From a virus, in IMG/VR virus record IMGVR_UViG_3300033571_013671, positions 1 through 63,740 of that record: 63,740 nucleotides of DNA. One strand, 5' to 3'. The first letter of the stretch is position 1; the number at the start of each line of letters is the position of its first letter. The position numbers and the translations under genes were made by a program. Under the pieces are notes generated by a model. It had not been told where the DNA came from and made no database searches. It saw nothing but the letters and a program-made list of their open reading frames with translations. Shown here piece after piece: positions 10,680 through 21,323 of the stretch.

Positions 10680-11555
10680 TTAAATTCTTATAAATCCACC
10701 TCTATTTGTGTCAATATCATTAGTTGACTTTATTTCTGAGAGTAATGCGTGTCTTTCAAATATATCAGCAATACCTCTATTTATAAATACTACACTCTTA
10801 ACTTCTGGTTTAAAAACTACACCTAAATATTCTTCTTTTTTTGTGTTAGCACTTAAAGATGTATTAAATTGGTTCCATCCCCCATTAGGTGCAATAAATT
10901 CTGTCTTATTAAATGTTATTTCTTTACCGTATTCATCAAAAGATTTTTGAAAAATATTTTTATATGTTTTATACAAAACACCTGTGTTAAGTATATTATT
11001 TATATTTGATCCTATTTTATAGGTAGTTTCTATTTGATTGTCGGTTACTACACCATTAAATATATTTTTAGGGTCGTCCGAAACATTTAAATTAGGAACA
11101 TAAACATCATTACCAATATTATCTTTTCTGTACGATTTAACTTGTTTTAGAAAACCATCATCTGTCGTTCCAGTTATTGTTGCAACATTACTATAATAAA
11201 AGTTAACTGGGGCACCTGCCAATCTACCATACTCAAATGAATTAAAACCTATTGGTTCATTTATTAGTGTAGGGTTTTTTGGTACAAATTTTTCATCAGT
11301 AAATAAACCCATATCATCTATATTCTGAGTCAAAAATAAATTAATATCAATAGTGTTAACTATTTTTTGTCCAAATGAGTTTAATATGAAATTACCTTCT
11401 TTATCTATTTTAAAATTAGGAATTTTACCATAATAATATTTAGGGTTATTTTCATCTATTATAGTTTTACCACTACTATCTTTAATTAGAATACTTTTAG
11501 GTATACTTCTTATAGTATAATTTTCTAAATTTCTTTTTTTTCTTAATAATTCCAT
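10680..11555 (-). CDS. Virion protein, 291 aa, function unknown
   Basis: An intact 291-codon frame starting MELLRKKRNLENYTIRSIPK. It has a basic N-terminus followed by a predicted beta-rich body with many Asn and Gly, and no Cys. It lies 13 bases after the preceding gene and 10 bases before the next in a tight leftward structural operon. An ATATTTAT element (11560-11568) lies between the preceding stop and this start, only 4 nt from the ATG. Not recognised as a named family; a baseplate-associated role is inferred from context. Confidence 0.6.
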   Translation of the reverse strand: MELLRKKRNLENYTIRSIPKSILIKDSSGKTIIDENNPKYYYGKIPNFKIDKEGNFILNSFGQKIVNTIDINLFLTQNIDDMGLFTDEKFVPKNPTLINEPIGFNSFEYGRLAGAPVNFYYSNVATITGTTDDGFLKQVKSYRKDNIGNDVYVPNLNVSDDPKNIFNGVVTDNQIETTYKIGSNINNILNTGVLYKTYKNIFQKSFDEYGKEITFNKTEFIAPNGGWNQFNTSLSANTKKEEYLGVVFKPEVKSVVFINRGIADIFERHALLSEIKSTNDIDTNRGGFIRI

Positions 11556-11568
11556 ATTAATAAATATT

Positions 11569-12459
11569 CTAAGGGGTAATTTGCCAAAAAGTTAATGTAG
11601 GTAATCCACCATTAGAAGGATTAAGATTAACTCCTGGTGGTATTTGTAATTGTTTTGCATTTGGGGTAAATTTATATTTATAAACACCATTATCATTTTT
11701 AAGTATTATTTTTAAATAAAAAATACCTTCTTCACCTTCTAAATTAGAAATTGTAATATTATTAGGATCTATGTCTTTTGATGGTGCCATATCATAAGTC
11801 TTACCATTTCCAGCATTATTAAATTGTACTACCCCATACAATTCATATTCTTGATTAGGAGCATTATCAACTAAATCTTTAAACCAATAAATATGAAATC
11901 CTTCATGTATTTCATTTGGTTGTGTAACAGGATCACCTAAAACAAAAGTAATCGGACATGTTTCTATAGGTAAAGTAAATCCAAATGAATTTTCTTGATC
12001 TTTACCTACTTGAACATATACATCATAAAATGATAATAAAGTATTTTGACCACTGTATGGTTTGTCATATAATGAAAATCTGAAAAAACTATTTATAAAT
12101 CTATTAGTTCTACAAAATACATCGTCAAATATAAAACCTATATCTTTATATACGCCTGGTTCTGCACCAGTACCTCTATGAAGTGGTGCACCTAAAGCAA
12201 TTGTTTCAGGTGTATAAAAATTTAAATTAATTTTAAATTTATCAATAATATTCCAATTATTATCTGAAGGTTTAAATATTACTTTTTTATAATCAATAAT
12301 AGGATTAATTGCGTTTTCAACTTCTTCATCAACAAATTTATCTTGTATTAATTCCGCATTATCAACAGGGAAAAAATTAGTTCCCAATGAAATGTTTATA
12401 GTAGTACCACTACCAATACTATCAATTAATATTTTTTTTCTATCAACAAACATCGTCAA
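11569..12459 (-). CDS. Virion protein, 296 aa, function unknown
   Basis: A 296-codon frame that begins inside the end of the preceding gene (17-base overlap), which points to translational coupling. The N-terminus reads MTMFVDRKKILIDSIG, so the start could be either of the first two Met codons. The protein is beta-rich with a PPGVNLNPSNGGLPTLTFWQ tail. No motif of known function was seen. It belongs to the structural cluster downstream of the gp25/gp6 pair. Confidence 0.6.
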   Translation of the reverse strand: MTMFVDRKKILIDSIGSGTTINISLGTNFFPVDNAELIQDKFVDEEVENAINPIIDYKKVIFKPSDNNWNIIDKFKINLNFYTPETIALGAPLHRGTGAEPGVYKDIGFIFDDVFCRTNRFINSFFRFSLYDKPYSGQNTLLSFYDVYVQVGKDQENSFGFTLPIETCPITFVLGDPVTQPNEIHEGFHIYWFKDLVDNAPNQEYELYGVVQFNNAGNGKTYDMAPSKDIDPNNITISNLEGEEGIFYLKIILKNDNGVYKYKFTPNAKQLQIPPGVNLNPSNGGLPTLTFWQITP

Positions 12460-14458
12460 TTTCTTTTTGTTTTAATACTGAAAAATCAATACATCCACCA
12501 CCAACGTCTCTTTTCCCTAATTCGTAATCACCTGTATAATCTGCCAAAGTAACTTCTAACACTAAATCACTTACCCCATTATAATTAATTAAATTATAAA
12601 TTCCACCAACACCACTACTATTAATAATACTAGAAATAGAAGGTCCTGATGTAAAGTTATAGGCTAAAAATGTCGGATCCTGTAATAATTTTAAAAATTT
12701 ATCTTGTTGGATGTTACCAACATCGGACGCACCTAATGTTATATCTTCCGATATTAATAAGAATTCACATGGTGGGTCTTGTCTTTGAAAATAAAACCTT
12801 TTATCTAAATACATATAATGTGCACCATCCTCAAAAGGATAATCTACACCATTTCCAGTACTGTCAAATTCACCAATCTCTAATAACTCTCTCCACTTAA
12901 AAACGTTTGGTGCTATTTCTGTTGCATAATCAGGAATTCTAAAAGATTTTTTTAAGTCTAATATTTCTATCGGATTAGTAATATTATATTTATTTATAAC
13001 CGATTGTAAATTAACTATTGGATTAATAAAATTGGCAAATTCCCTAATTTGTATTAAATTAAATGGGGAGTAAATATAACCTTCTTTTTTATTTTCTTTA
13101 TTAGAATCAATTTGGTTTAATCTTTCTCTATAAACCGTATTTATTCTATGATAAACAATTTCTAATCTTCTTTCTAATAATTCATTTTCATTATATTCTA
13201 CAATATCACCATCAAAAACATTATCAGATTCATCAATATTTTCATAATATAAGGAACCGTTATAATTAGTATCACCATATGAACGAATATTATAATTTAT
13301 GTTTACATCATTTTCTAAAAGATAACCCGCAGAAATTTTTGTCCAAAATCTTGTGTTAAATGGTGCAGGTAAATTTTGTTGTTTACTTAACCAATATTGA
13401 TTAGATATTGATGTTGGGTTATTGTCATTATCATTTTTTACAATAGTTAAATATAATTCACTCAAAGGTCTATTTAAGTTATCAACTAAACCTTTTACAT
13501 CAATATCCTTTTTAAAATTAAAAGCTGCAACATCATCTTCAAAATAAGTTACCCCATAAGCTGCAGGATATAAGTCATAATCTTTATAATCAGAACTAGT
13601 TAAACTTTTAAATTGCCTAACATAATAACTAGATATTTTATCTCTAACTACTCTTTTTACTGTACTAATACCAATAGTAAAATCAATATCTTGTGGCTCT
13701 ACATCTATAACAAATGTCCTTAATTTATTATCGTTAGTTTGATTACCTAATTTAAAAACCCTATAAAAATTTATATCTAATTTTAAAGAATTATTTAAAG
13801 TATTATCAGTAAATTTAATTAAACTGATTCTATCGTCTTGTATTAATCCATGATTCATTGCAGTTCTAAAACCAGTGTATAACCTACCATTTAATTCGAT
13901 AGGGAATTTTTCAATAATCGGAATACCGTCTTTTAATGAAACATTTGCATTATTTTTTACTAAAACAATATCTTTACTACTAAATGGATAACTTATTTTT
14001 AATAAATAATTTTGTACACCATCACTATCTAAAAAATTCAATCTATCGTATCCCGGATCAAAAGGGAAAAAATCACAAAGTGCACTTTTATTATCATTAA
14101 ATTGTAATGCATCTAAATTAGGTTCATCATTATAGTATCCTACCCAACCATCCTTTTCAAAAATAGAACTACTTAAAATAGGTTTACTAACAATATTATT
14201 ATTTTGATCAGTATAAATTTTTATATTTTCATTAAATAAAGGATTACTTATTACAGGTTTAACTACCCCATAGAATCTATATAAAGTACTCTCTCTTCTT
14301 TCTTTTTCAAATTGTTCAAATTGACTTACAGTTGTATCAATATCATTTAATGGTAATGGTTTATCTGTACTTTCTATACCGAATTGTATTTGAGTGTCTA
14401 CATTAACATTATTAGGTAATCTAACACTATTTAATAATATTTTATTTACTTGTTCCAT
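12443..14458 (-). CDS. Virion protein, 671 aa, probable baseplate/fibre component
   Basis: An intact 671-codon frame with mixed alpha/beta composition. A middle segment (roughly residues 420-530) has many Arg, Glu and Asn residues. The extreme C-terminus carries two Cys (GGGCIDFSV and DDVC). The stop of the preceding gene is 2 bases away, and the next gene overlaps this one by 17 bases, so expression is coupled. Function is not recognised. The run of four unknown virion genes between the 1374-residue and 2842-residue proteins probably builds one sub-assembly. Confidence 0.6.
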   Translation of the reverse strand: MEQVNKILLNSVRLPNNVNVDTQIQFGIESTDKPLPLNDIDTTVSQFEQFEKERRESTLYRFYGVVKPVISNPLFNENIKIYTDQNNNIVSKPILSSSIFEKDGWVGYYNDEPNLDALQFNDNKSALCDFFPFDPGYDRLNFLDSDGVQNYLLKISYPFSSKDIVLVKNNANVSLKDGIPIIEKFPIELNGRLYTGFRTAMNHGLIQDDRISLIKFTDNTLNNSLKLDINFYRVFKLGNQTNDNKLRTFVIDVEPQDIDFTIGISTVKRVVRDKISSYYVRQFKSLTSSDYKDYDLYPAAYGVTYFEDDVAAFNFKKDIDVKGLVDNLNRPLSELYLTIVKNDNDNNPTSISNQYWLSKQQNLPAPFNTRFWTKISAGYLLENDVNINYNIRSYGDTNYNGSLYYENIDESDNVFDGDIVEYNENELLERRLEIVYHRINTVYRERLNQIDSNKENKKEGYIYSPFNLIQIREFANFINPIVNLQSVINKYNITNPIEILDLKKSFRIPDYATEIAPNVFKWRELLEIGEFDSTGNGVDYPFEDGAHYMYLDKRFYFQRQDPPCEFLLISEDITLGASDVGNIQQDKFLKLLQDPTFLAYNFTSGPSISSIINSSGVGGIYNLINYNGVSDLVLEVTLADYTGDYELGKRDVGGGCIDFSVLKQKEIDDVC

Positions 14459-14460
14459 AT

Positions 14461-17400
14461 TTATGAACCTTGGGCATTAGATGATGTAAAATTATTATTT
14501 GTTAATACTGGTGGGTTACCGACAGGTACTTGTTTTATTAAAGTTTCACCTAAACAAGTTTTATACACTGTAAACGGATTACTAATCTCACCACTAATAT
14601 TAGGCGAATTGTTTATTGTTTCACTAACACTAGAATTTGATCCCCCAATACCTTGTAGAGTTATAGCATTAATCTTATCACCGAAAAATAACGCCACTGT
14701 TTTATGTAATGATGTTTTACCAGGTACTAAACCAAAATATAAATAATAAGGTGTTTGAGATCTATTAAATCTTACCCCAGAAACGTTATTAACAAAATTT
14801 ATATTATCAAGAACATTATCAACAAATGGGGCAGTACCAAAATTTAAAGTGGTATTACCGTTAGGATAATTTATAAAATTTTGTGTTGATCCCGGTGCTA
14901 AACCATAAAAATAATCAGGATTACCATTAGATTTTTTATAACCACAAGCGTCTCCCGGTATGAAAGCGTCTGTATCATTAAATTCAGATAAAACTATATC
15001 ACCTTCGGGTAGTTCATAATAAACAGGTGTTGCGTTGGCAAGTGTTACTTCAGGATAAGTATTATAAATATTATCAGTGTCTACTCCACCAGGTCTTATA
15101 TGATGGAAAGTTCTATCACTTTTATACCCATTAAATCTCCTACAAAAATATTCTCTTATTTCTTCATCGTGTTCAAATCTAACAAAACAGTTACCTATTT
15201 CAATACCAATATCATTTTTATCTAAAATATCAACACCTATTTGAGATTGGTTGACTGCTGCCGATGTGTTTGAACATACTGTTGTGAAACAACTAAACTC
15301 AGCATAAGCTCTAAGATTTAAAGAAATGTCTTTTTTATCATCTAATTTGTTTATAACATATTTAGTTCCACCGTCATAGTTAGTTGATCCACCTATTTTA
15401 ACTTTTAAATCTTCATAACTAGCTTGAAAAGTAGTTGGTTCTAATTTATCCATTATAAAAGGTACATCATCAATATCACAAAATGTCATACTACCTAATT
15501 CCATAATTGTTGTAGGTAATAACAAATTACCCTTATATTCCGCATTATTTTGTTTTGGGTCACCTAAAGGAACATAAGGTGTATAATAAATTTCATTTTC
15601 ATACCAACTAATTAATCCATGTTTAATAACTACATCTTTATAATTATTATACCCTGCTGGTGTTATACAAGGTGCAACACCATTTGTACTACAAGATGGG
15701 TTACAATTATTTCCTTCACAAAAAGGTAAAGATGATCCAGTATCACTTTCGGGTTCAGTATTAACTGAACCAAATAAACTATCATCGGATATATCTGAAT
15801 CACTAGGTGTTTCTAAACAATCTAAAGTTTGTTTAAAAAACTCTTTTCTTTCTACCATTCTAGTATTATCACAAATATTTCTATGGTGACCATGACCACC
15901 TATATTTACCCAAGAAGTATTACCATTACCATCATCAGTCTCAACGTATTCAGGTTTACCGTGTACACCTTCTAATTCCCTATCTTTTATGAGATAAGGT
16001 ATTCCTTGATTATTGAAAGTATTTTGAAAATCACTAAAGCTATTGAATTTAATATTACAACCATCTAAAGTATTTGTTAACCCTTTAAATTGGAATTCTT
16101 TAACTGCCAAATTTAAATTAAACGTTTGAGTATCATTTTCTGGTGTACCATACCAATCAGTAACTTTTTTACCCTTTATTTTAGCAGTACATCCATCTAC
16201 AGTTATACTAGGATTTGAGAATAGTATTGCAGGTATTTTTATTCTCCATTGATTATAAGTAGGATCACCTTGAAAATTAGTATTACTACCTCTTTCTCTA
16301 CAATCAAAATCACAGAATACGTCTTTTTTTATTTGTCCAAATTTACGTTTTGATTTTTTTAATTTATACTTTCTTTTAATTAATGGGAAATATAGAGAAC
16401 CTCCAACCCAATCATTATAAAAGTCAAATTTTAACATTCTTAAAAATACTGCAACTGGTTCCATTACACAAGAAACCCAATCTTTAATTCCTGGTGTTTG
16501 TAATCCACCACAATTTTTACAAGAAAATGGTACAACGTATGTTCTATTACACTTATTAGGTGCAAATGGTGAAGGTATTAAAGATACTCTACGTTCAAGT
16601 CCTTCTTCCGCACATCTTAGTGGTATTAATGGAACTTTTATACAACAATCAGAACAACAAGATGGATTAAGCGGTACGCCTGAACTTACAGGTAAATCTA
16701 TAGTTTCATTATTAGGGCAATCGTAAGCATAACCGCTAGGGCAACAACTATGAGTTTCACCTTCAGGACAAGATGGTTGACATTTTTCGCATAAAAAACC
16801 ACTAAATAAACATTTCCATTTAATGTTTATAGAAAAATTAAATATTGTTCCCGTTCCTGAACAATTTTGACGACAGTTATTATTATTACAATTAGGGCAA
16901 CCATCACAACCACACGGATATTGAGCCCTATAAGCATCATTACACAATTCCGCAGATGCAATTTCTATACAATAAACTAAGCTAAGTGATATACCAACAG
17001 GTATTTTAATTTGACAAATTGTTGTGACTAACCCATTAATAATATTAATAATACCATTAATAAATCCTATAACGTGTCCAAATAAACTAACTAGAACACA
17101 TATAATACTATACAAAGGATTTACGTTTGTATCAAATCTATTATTAGGGAATTTATTAACTCCTTCTGCATTAATAATATCTTTTATACCTATAAACCCT
17201 CTAGCTTCATCCGCATTATTCCCACCAACTTTCTGCATCCTACCAATATATTGTTTAACCGTATAAACTTTTTTCCATCTAAAAGAATAAAATTCTTCTA
17301 AATAGTTATATTGATTCCTTAAATCATTTGCATAAGGTGTTCCTGTAGTTATTGTTGATAATTGTGTATTTTTTTTAAATAAATTAGATTTTTTTAATTC

Positions 17401-18585
17401 TTCAGATTTAAATTCACGAAATACAAAATTATTATTAGTATTAGGAACTAAAAATTTTGCTCGTTGTCTAAGTCTTTTATCGTTAGATGTAGCATCCATA
17501 GAAATTCTAAATCTATAATCACCTTCTGTTGCAACACCTTTAATTCCATCAGGCGAAGGTATTAAATTACCAAATTCGTCTGTAACAACTTTTCTTAAAT
17601 TCATTGGCACTAATATCGACCAATTACCATTTTCATCAATACTATTATCTTTAAAACTAAATTTTTCTATATTACCATCAACAGTTCTTCTTATCGCTTC
17701 AATTTTTCCACCACCAGTAATTACTTCATTTAGTTTACCCATTTCTCTGGCAGGTTTACAATTTTTGTTTAATGAATCTTTTTCATCATCACTAAAAATA
17801 CTACCAATAAAAAGTGCGTTTGGTATAATTTCAAAATTAGGCTGGATATCATATCTATTTATACCTAATGCACTACCAACACTTAAACTATCACACCAAT
17901 AAGGTTCTACTCTAATAGGAATGTTTTCAGAAAAAATTTGTGGTAGTGAATCTAAATTATTAGAGGATTTATATTTAAATCTGTCTTTGAATAAATCATC
18001 ACTATACCCATTATTAATTAACTCAAATGGTCTAACAGATAAAAACCCAATATCACTAACGTCCATATCGTAATGAAGAAAGTGATCACCTACTGGCACA
18101 CCAAATAAAATATAATCACCCGCCTCATTAGTTGTGGTGGTATATTTATAATATTTTTCGTATATTTCTAATGTTGTATTATTATCTAATATTTCCCTTT
18201 TTTTAGGGAAAGTACCGACAGGTGTATGATCTAAAGTTTGTTGATTTTTAGGTAAAACGTTATATCTTATACCATTTGCATTCTTTTGATCTGGAAATGG
18301 TTCCGTATAGTTATATATTGCTGATTTAACTGGATCACTTAAATCCACATCATCTACTGGTACAAAAATAGATACTCTTACGTTAGGTACACCAAACCCA
18401 TCATTTAAAATGACTCTACCCGCAACTACACCATAATCAGAACAGAAGTTTTGGTAGTCATCTTTTTGTGATATTTTTAAACTTAGAATTTCTAAAAAAT
18501 CATAGTTTTGATTAAGATCAACATTAACCTTCAAAAATCCATTTGTTCCTCCCGGAGTTGTCCTAATTCTATATGATTTAGACAT
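14461..18585 (-). CDS. 1374-residue virion protein with carboxypeptidase-regulatory-like domain and Cys-rich core
   Basis: The N-terminus contains a carboxypeptidase-regulatory-like beta-sandwich (about residues 45-165). The signature is GVVAGRVILNDGFGVPNVRVSIFVP in split form, then TNEAGDYILFGVPVGDHFL. Such domains are common in Bacteroidota surface proteins and in phage baseplate or fibre proteins. Residues about 492-548 are strongly hydrophobic and Gly/Ile-rich. Next comes a dense Cys region (about 550-700) with CGCDGCPNCNNNNCRQNC and several CxxC pairs, which could bind metal or form disulfides. A second carbohydrate-like beta region fills the C-terminal half. It is encoded between the 136-residue membrane protein and a 671-residue virion gene. 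The product is plausibly a large baseplate-plate or host-contact protein; the exact role is unknown. Confidence 0.65.
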   Translation of the reverse strand: MSKSYRIRTTPGGTNGFLKVNVDLNQNYDFLEILSLKISQKDDYQNFCSDYGVVAGRVILNDGFGVPNVRVSIFVPVDDVDLSDPVKSAIYNYTEPFPDQKNANGIRYNVLPKNQQTLDHTPVGTFPKKREILDNNTTLEIYEKYYKYTTTTNEAGDYILFGVPVGDHFLHYDMDVSDIGFLSVRPFELINNGYSDDLFKDRFKYKSSNNLDSLPQIFSENIPIRVEPYWCDSLSVGSALGINRYDIQPNFEIIPNALFIGSIFSDDEKDSLNKNCKPAREMGKLNEVITGGGKIEAIRRTVDGNIEKFSFKDNSIDENGNWSILVPMNLRKVVTDEFGNLIPSPDGIKGVATEGDYRFRISMDATSNDKRLRQRAKFLVPNTNNNFVFREFKSEELKKSNLFKKNTQLSTITTGTPYANDLRNQYNYLEEFYSFRWKKVYTVKQYIGRMQKVGGNNADEARGFIGIKDIINAEGVNKFPNNRFDTNVNPLYSIICVLVSLFGHVIGFINGIINIINGLVTTICQIKIPVGISLSLVYCIEIASAELCNDAYRAQYPCGCDGCPNCNNNNCRQNCSGTGTIFNFSINIKWKCLFSGFLCEKCQPSCPEGETHSCCPSGYAYDCPNNETIDLPVSSGVPLNPSCCSDCCIKVPLIPLRCAEEGLERRVSLIPSPFAPNKCNRTYVVPFSCKNCGGLQTPGIKDWVSCVMEPVAVFLRMLKFDFYNDWVGGSLYFPLIKRKYKLKKSKRKFGQIKKDVFCDFDCRERGSNTNFQGDPTYNQWRIKIPAILFSNPSITVDGCTAKIKGKKVTDWYGTPENDTQTFNLNLAVKEFQFKGLTNTLDGCNIKFNSFSDFQNTFNNQGIPYLIKDRELEGVHGKPEYVETDDGNGNTSWVNIGGHGHHRNICDNTRMVERKEFFKQTLDCLETPSDSDISDDSLFGSVNTEPESDTGSSLPFCEGNNCNPSCSTNGVAPCITPAGYNNYKDVVIKHGLISWYENEIYYTPYVPLGDPKQNNAEYKGNLLLPTTIMELGSMTFCDIDDVPFIMDKLEPTTFQASYEDLKVKIGGSTNYDGGTKYVINKLDDKKDISLNLRAYAEFSCFTTVCSNTSAAVNQSQIGVDILDKNDIGIEIGNCFVRFEHDEEIREYFCRRFNGYKSDRTFHHIRPGGVDTDNIYNTYPEVTLANATPVYYELPEGDIVLSEFNDTDAFIPGDACGYKKSNGNPDYFYGLAPGSTQNFINYPNGNTTLNFGTAPFVDNVLDNINFVNNVSGVRFNRSQTPYYLYFGLVPGKTSLHKTVALFFGDKINAITLQGIGGSNSSVSETINNSPNISGEISNPFTVYKTCLGETLIKQVPVGNPPVLTNNNFTSSNAQGS

Positions 18586-18591
18586 TTAAAA

Positions 18592-19002
18592 TCACTTTTT
18601 TATATTATTATTATCGAATAATTCAACTTCATCTATTTCAATACCTTTAGGATCAGTTGTATATTCTCTATTTTTTTCAAATTGTTTTTTTCTTTTTTTA
18701 ACTTCTCTATTGTGAATAAATTTACCATAACTTTCTAAAATACTTACAAAAAATCCTTTGAATTTTTTAGTTACTTTAGGTAAAGATTTCGGTAAGAAAA
18801 ATTGTAAAAATATTTGTCCCAATAAAACTATTAAGATTAATGGTAAAGCCAGTATTATTACAAAAAATGTAATTAATTTAATGAAAAAATTACCATTATA
18901 ATTTCCTTCCTGTATACTTTCAGGAATAAAGTTAATATCTACTGTTTTTTTATTCTTTTGTTCAGAACTTTCTTTTTTTTGTTTACATGTTTCACATCCC
19001 AT
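18592..19002 (-). CDS. Small membrane protein, 136 aa, N-terminal CxxC
   Basis: The N-terminus is MGCETCKQKK, with a CxxC pair. Residues about 41-72 (FFIKLITFFVIILALPLILIV and onward) form one long or two closely spaced membrane segments. The C-terminal half is highly basic (HNREVKKRKKQFEK). It lies between gp6-like and the 1374-residue virion gene. A membrane protein in a tail operon could be virion-associated, or could act at the host envelope late in infection. Nothing identifies it as a holin or spanin, so I leave the function open. Confidence 0.6.
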   Translation of the reverse strand: MGCETCKQKKESSEQKNKKTVDINFIPESIQEGNYNGNFFIKLITFFVIILALPLILIVLLGQIFLQFFLPKSLPKVTKKFKGFFVSILESYGKFIHNREVKKRKKQFEKNREYTTDPKGIEIDEVELFDNNNIKK

Positions 19003-19050
19003 AATTATTATTTTTATATAAAACTAATTATTTTTTTAAAAAAGTAATTA

Positions 19051-20880
19051 TTATGATGTAGAAATTGTTATTTTTATATCTTTATTTGGGTATTTTATTT
19101 CAAACATTGCGTTTGGTGCCCCAAATAATGTATATCTACCTAACAAATCTATTTGTCTTGTTTCATCATCAATATATGGTTGCGCAATTTCATTTAAAGA
19201 ATATTTACCATTTTCATTAACTTTATTATATACTCTTAAATCCGTAACGTTTAGAACTCCAGCGACATTATTTATGTTTTCTACTAATTGAGATAAATAA
19301 ATGTTGTCTCCCATATCCCATTTATTAATATCAAAATATTGCGTTACTGAAGAAATAACACCAGAAATTACTTCTCCTTTAGGAACTGCCTTATCTGCAA
19401 ATACATCTATTTCAAAACCTAAATTAATTACTCTACCATTTTTAATTGTAACGTAATCATTAATCATTCTATAATCCGCCAAATATTCTGCGATATTTTG
19501 TTTTAATGCCGAAGTTGCTTCAGTAGTTAATTTACTACTTGAATCTAACGCCAACACATAAACATTAATTTTGTTTCTTTCTTCCCAAACACCTGTCCTA
19601 AATGGAACCCCAAATTTACCAGGCATTAACGGTATTCTACTTTGGTAATCTTTTATAGTAACACATCTATTTTGTGCAGAAAAATTATACCTTACTAAAT
19701 TTCTTATTTCTTCTACAGATGGCTCTTCTTTACCACCTAATGCTGGTATAGGATTATTTACACTTATACTGTTTCTTATAACTCTATTGATGTTTGCATC
19801 ATCACCATTAATAATAACACTTAAAGTACCTAAAGTAGTTATTGTGTTAGGCCCAATATTAGAATCTTCCCCACCACCTATTCTATATCTAACATATAGT
19901 GTATTATTAGTTTGTGGTATTTCACCTAAAGATAAGTTATTAACCACTCTACCAATTCTATCAATTTGTCCTCTACAACCAACAAAATCATTTAATTCCG
20001 AAATATCTGCATCTCCCGCCCCAAAAATTATTTTACAGAAACCATTATCAGTGTATTCTTTAATAAATCTTTTTGGTGCGTTTTTCCATTTACCTACAAC
20101 AACACCTTCTCTATCTGAAACTGCGTTTTCATCCTCAATGTATATTTCTGCCTGAGCCAATGCAGGTACCTCATACCAATTTAAATCAAAATCAGAGAAT
20201 TCATCCTCTGTTGGATTATTCACAAAATTAGTACCTTCTTTTGTAATAATATTTTCAATAGAAAGAACATTATCTTCAGGTAAAACGACTTCTAAGAAAG
20301 GTCTATAGTCACTTCTTGATAATGTTTTTTTATAAATTTTAGTGAAACCATTTAACATTATTTCTCTTTTAGTTAGAGAATAGTTTTGTATAATACCACT
20401 ACCATCAATATTTGGTATAACTAACCTATTTGGTATTCCTCCTGTTGTAAAAGGAGAAGAAAAATCACAATCTTCTAATAATTCAAATACTTTACCAGCA
20501 CCAGTTGCTTGTGAACCTTTTAAAATTTTAGGTGCATAACTTATATCAAATGTATCACCATTAACAGGTATATTAGTTACTGTCCAATCCACTATTGTTA
20601 TACTAGGTCTTTTACCTGGAATATTTAAACCGAATGTTCTTGCCAATTCTAATACAGAAGATCTTTCTTGTGCGTAACTAATTTGAGTTTCATTAAACAT
20701 TCTATCGGTGTGGAAAGATAACATATCCCCAACCGCAGCATTTAATTCTAATAACATCATACCTACTGATGCATCATTGAAATCTGAAAAAATCTCTGGA
20801 TAATACTTTTGTATAAACTCTATAAGTTGTGTTCTCACATCGGAGAAATTACGAGCATTATAATCTATTTTTTTTGCCAT
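19051..20880 (-). CDS. Baseplate wedge protein, gp6/Baseplate_J-like
   Basis: 609 residues, close to T4 gp6 (660). The N-terminus has the family pattern FNDASVGMMLLELNAAVGDM followed by LSFHTDRMFNETQ, typical of gp6/baseplate J proteins. The C-terminal half contains the usual NRCVTIKDYQSRIPLMPGKF-type segment near residue 410-430. In T4, gp6 dimers form the ring that joins the wedges around the hub. The gene follows the gp25-like gene by 3 bases, the standard gp25-gp6 pairing. Start MAKKIDYNARN gives no overlap with its neighbour. Identification is by recognised motifs plus gene order. Confidence 0.88.
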   Translation of the reverse strand: MAKKIDYNARNFSDVRTQLIEFIQKYYPEIFSDFNDASVGMMLLELNAAVGDMLSFHTDRMFNETQISYAQERSSVLELARTFGLNIPGKRPSITIVDWTVTNIPVNGDTFDISYAPKILKGSQATGAGKVFELLEDCDFSSPFTTGGIPNRLVIPNIDGSGIIQNYSLTKREIMLNGFTKIYKKTLSRSDYRPFLEVVLPEDNVLSIENIITKEGTNFVNNPTEDEFSDFDLNWYEVPALAQAEIYIEDENAVSDREGVVVGKWKNAPKRFIKEYTDNGFCKIIFGAGDADISELNDFVGCRGQIDRIGRVVNNLSLGEIPQTNNTLYVRYRIGGGEDSNIGPNTITTLGTLSVIINGDDANINRVIRNSISVNNPIPALGGKEEPSVEEIRNLVRYNFSAQNRCVTIKDYQSRIPLMPGKFGVPFRTGVWEERNKINVYVLALDSSSKLTTEATSALKQNIAEYLADYRMINDYVTIKNGRVINLGFEIDVFADKAVPKGEVISGVISSVTQYFDINKWDMGDNIYLSQLVENINNVAGVLNVTDLRVYNKVNENGKYSLNEIAQPYIDDETRQIDLLGRYTLFGAPNAMFEIKYPNKDIKITISTS

Positions 20881-20883
20881 ATT

Positions 20884-21267
20884 TTAGAATGTTAAAGTTA
20901 TTGTATCTGTACTAGAGAAAGTACCCTCAGTTACAGTATATGTTAATTCGACAATTATTAATTCTTCAATATCATCATTTCTAAATGAAATATCATTAAC
21001 TAATAAATTTGGTATATAAAGTTTTATAGAATCGTTTAAACTTTCTCTAATTTGTTCGTGAGTTATTTTGTCATTAGGTTCGAAAATAAATTTTTTCAAA
21101 TCACTACCAAAATCCGGAAGATAAAGTCTTTCACCCTTATTAGTTAAAAGAAGATGTAATAAATCCGCCCTAATAGCGTCTTTATCAGTTTTATTCATTT
21201 GAAAATAAAAACCATTATCACTATCCCTAAAAGGAAAATCTATATTTATATACCTTGTCTTTGCCAT
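20884..21267 (-). CDS. Baseplate wedge protein, gp25/GPW family
   Basis: 127 residues, matching T4 gp25 (132). The core LLTNKGERLYLPDFGSDLKK followed by FIFEPND and a helical stretch is diagnostic of the GPW/gp25 family, including the conserved xGxR/E-R and P-x-F-G-[SC] elements. These proteins sit where sheath and wedge meet and help sheath assembly start. The gene lies directly upstream of gp6-like. The leader carries an ATATTTAT element 6 nt from the ATG and no Shine-Dalgarno sequence. Confidence 0.9.
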   Translation of the reverse strand: MAKTRYINIDFPFRDSDNGFYFQMNKTDKDAIRADLLHLLLTNKGERLYLPDFGSDLKKFIFEPNDKITHEQIRESLNDSIKLYIPNLLVNDISFRNDDIEELIIVELTYTVTEGTFSSTDTITLTF

Positions 21268-21273
21268 TTGTAT

Positions 21274-21282
21274 ATAAATATT
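21274..21282 (-). promoter_or_regulatory. ATATTTAT element upstream of gp25-like gene
   Basis: The coding strand reads AATATTTATATAC, 6 nt before the ATG. This is too close to be a promoter for a normal leader of this gene, unless the transcript is leaderless. Confidence 0.3.
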
Positions 21283-21323
21283 GTACTATGAATTTTTTGA
21301 AAATAAATAATAAAATAATATTA

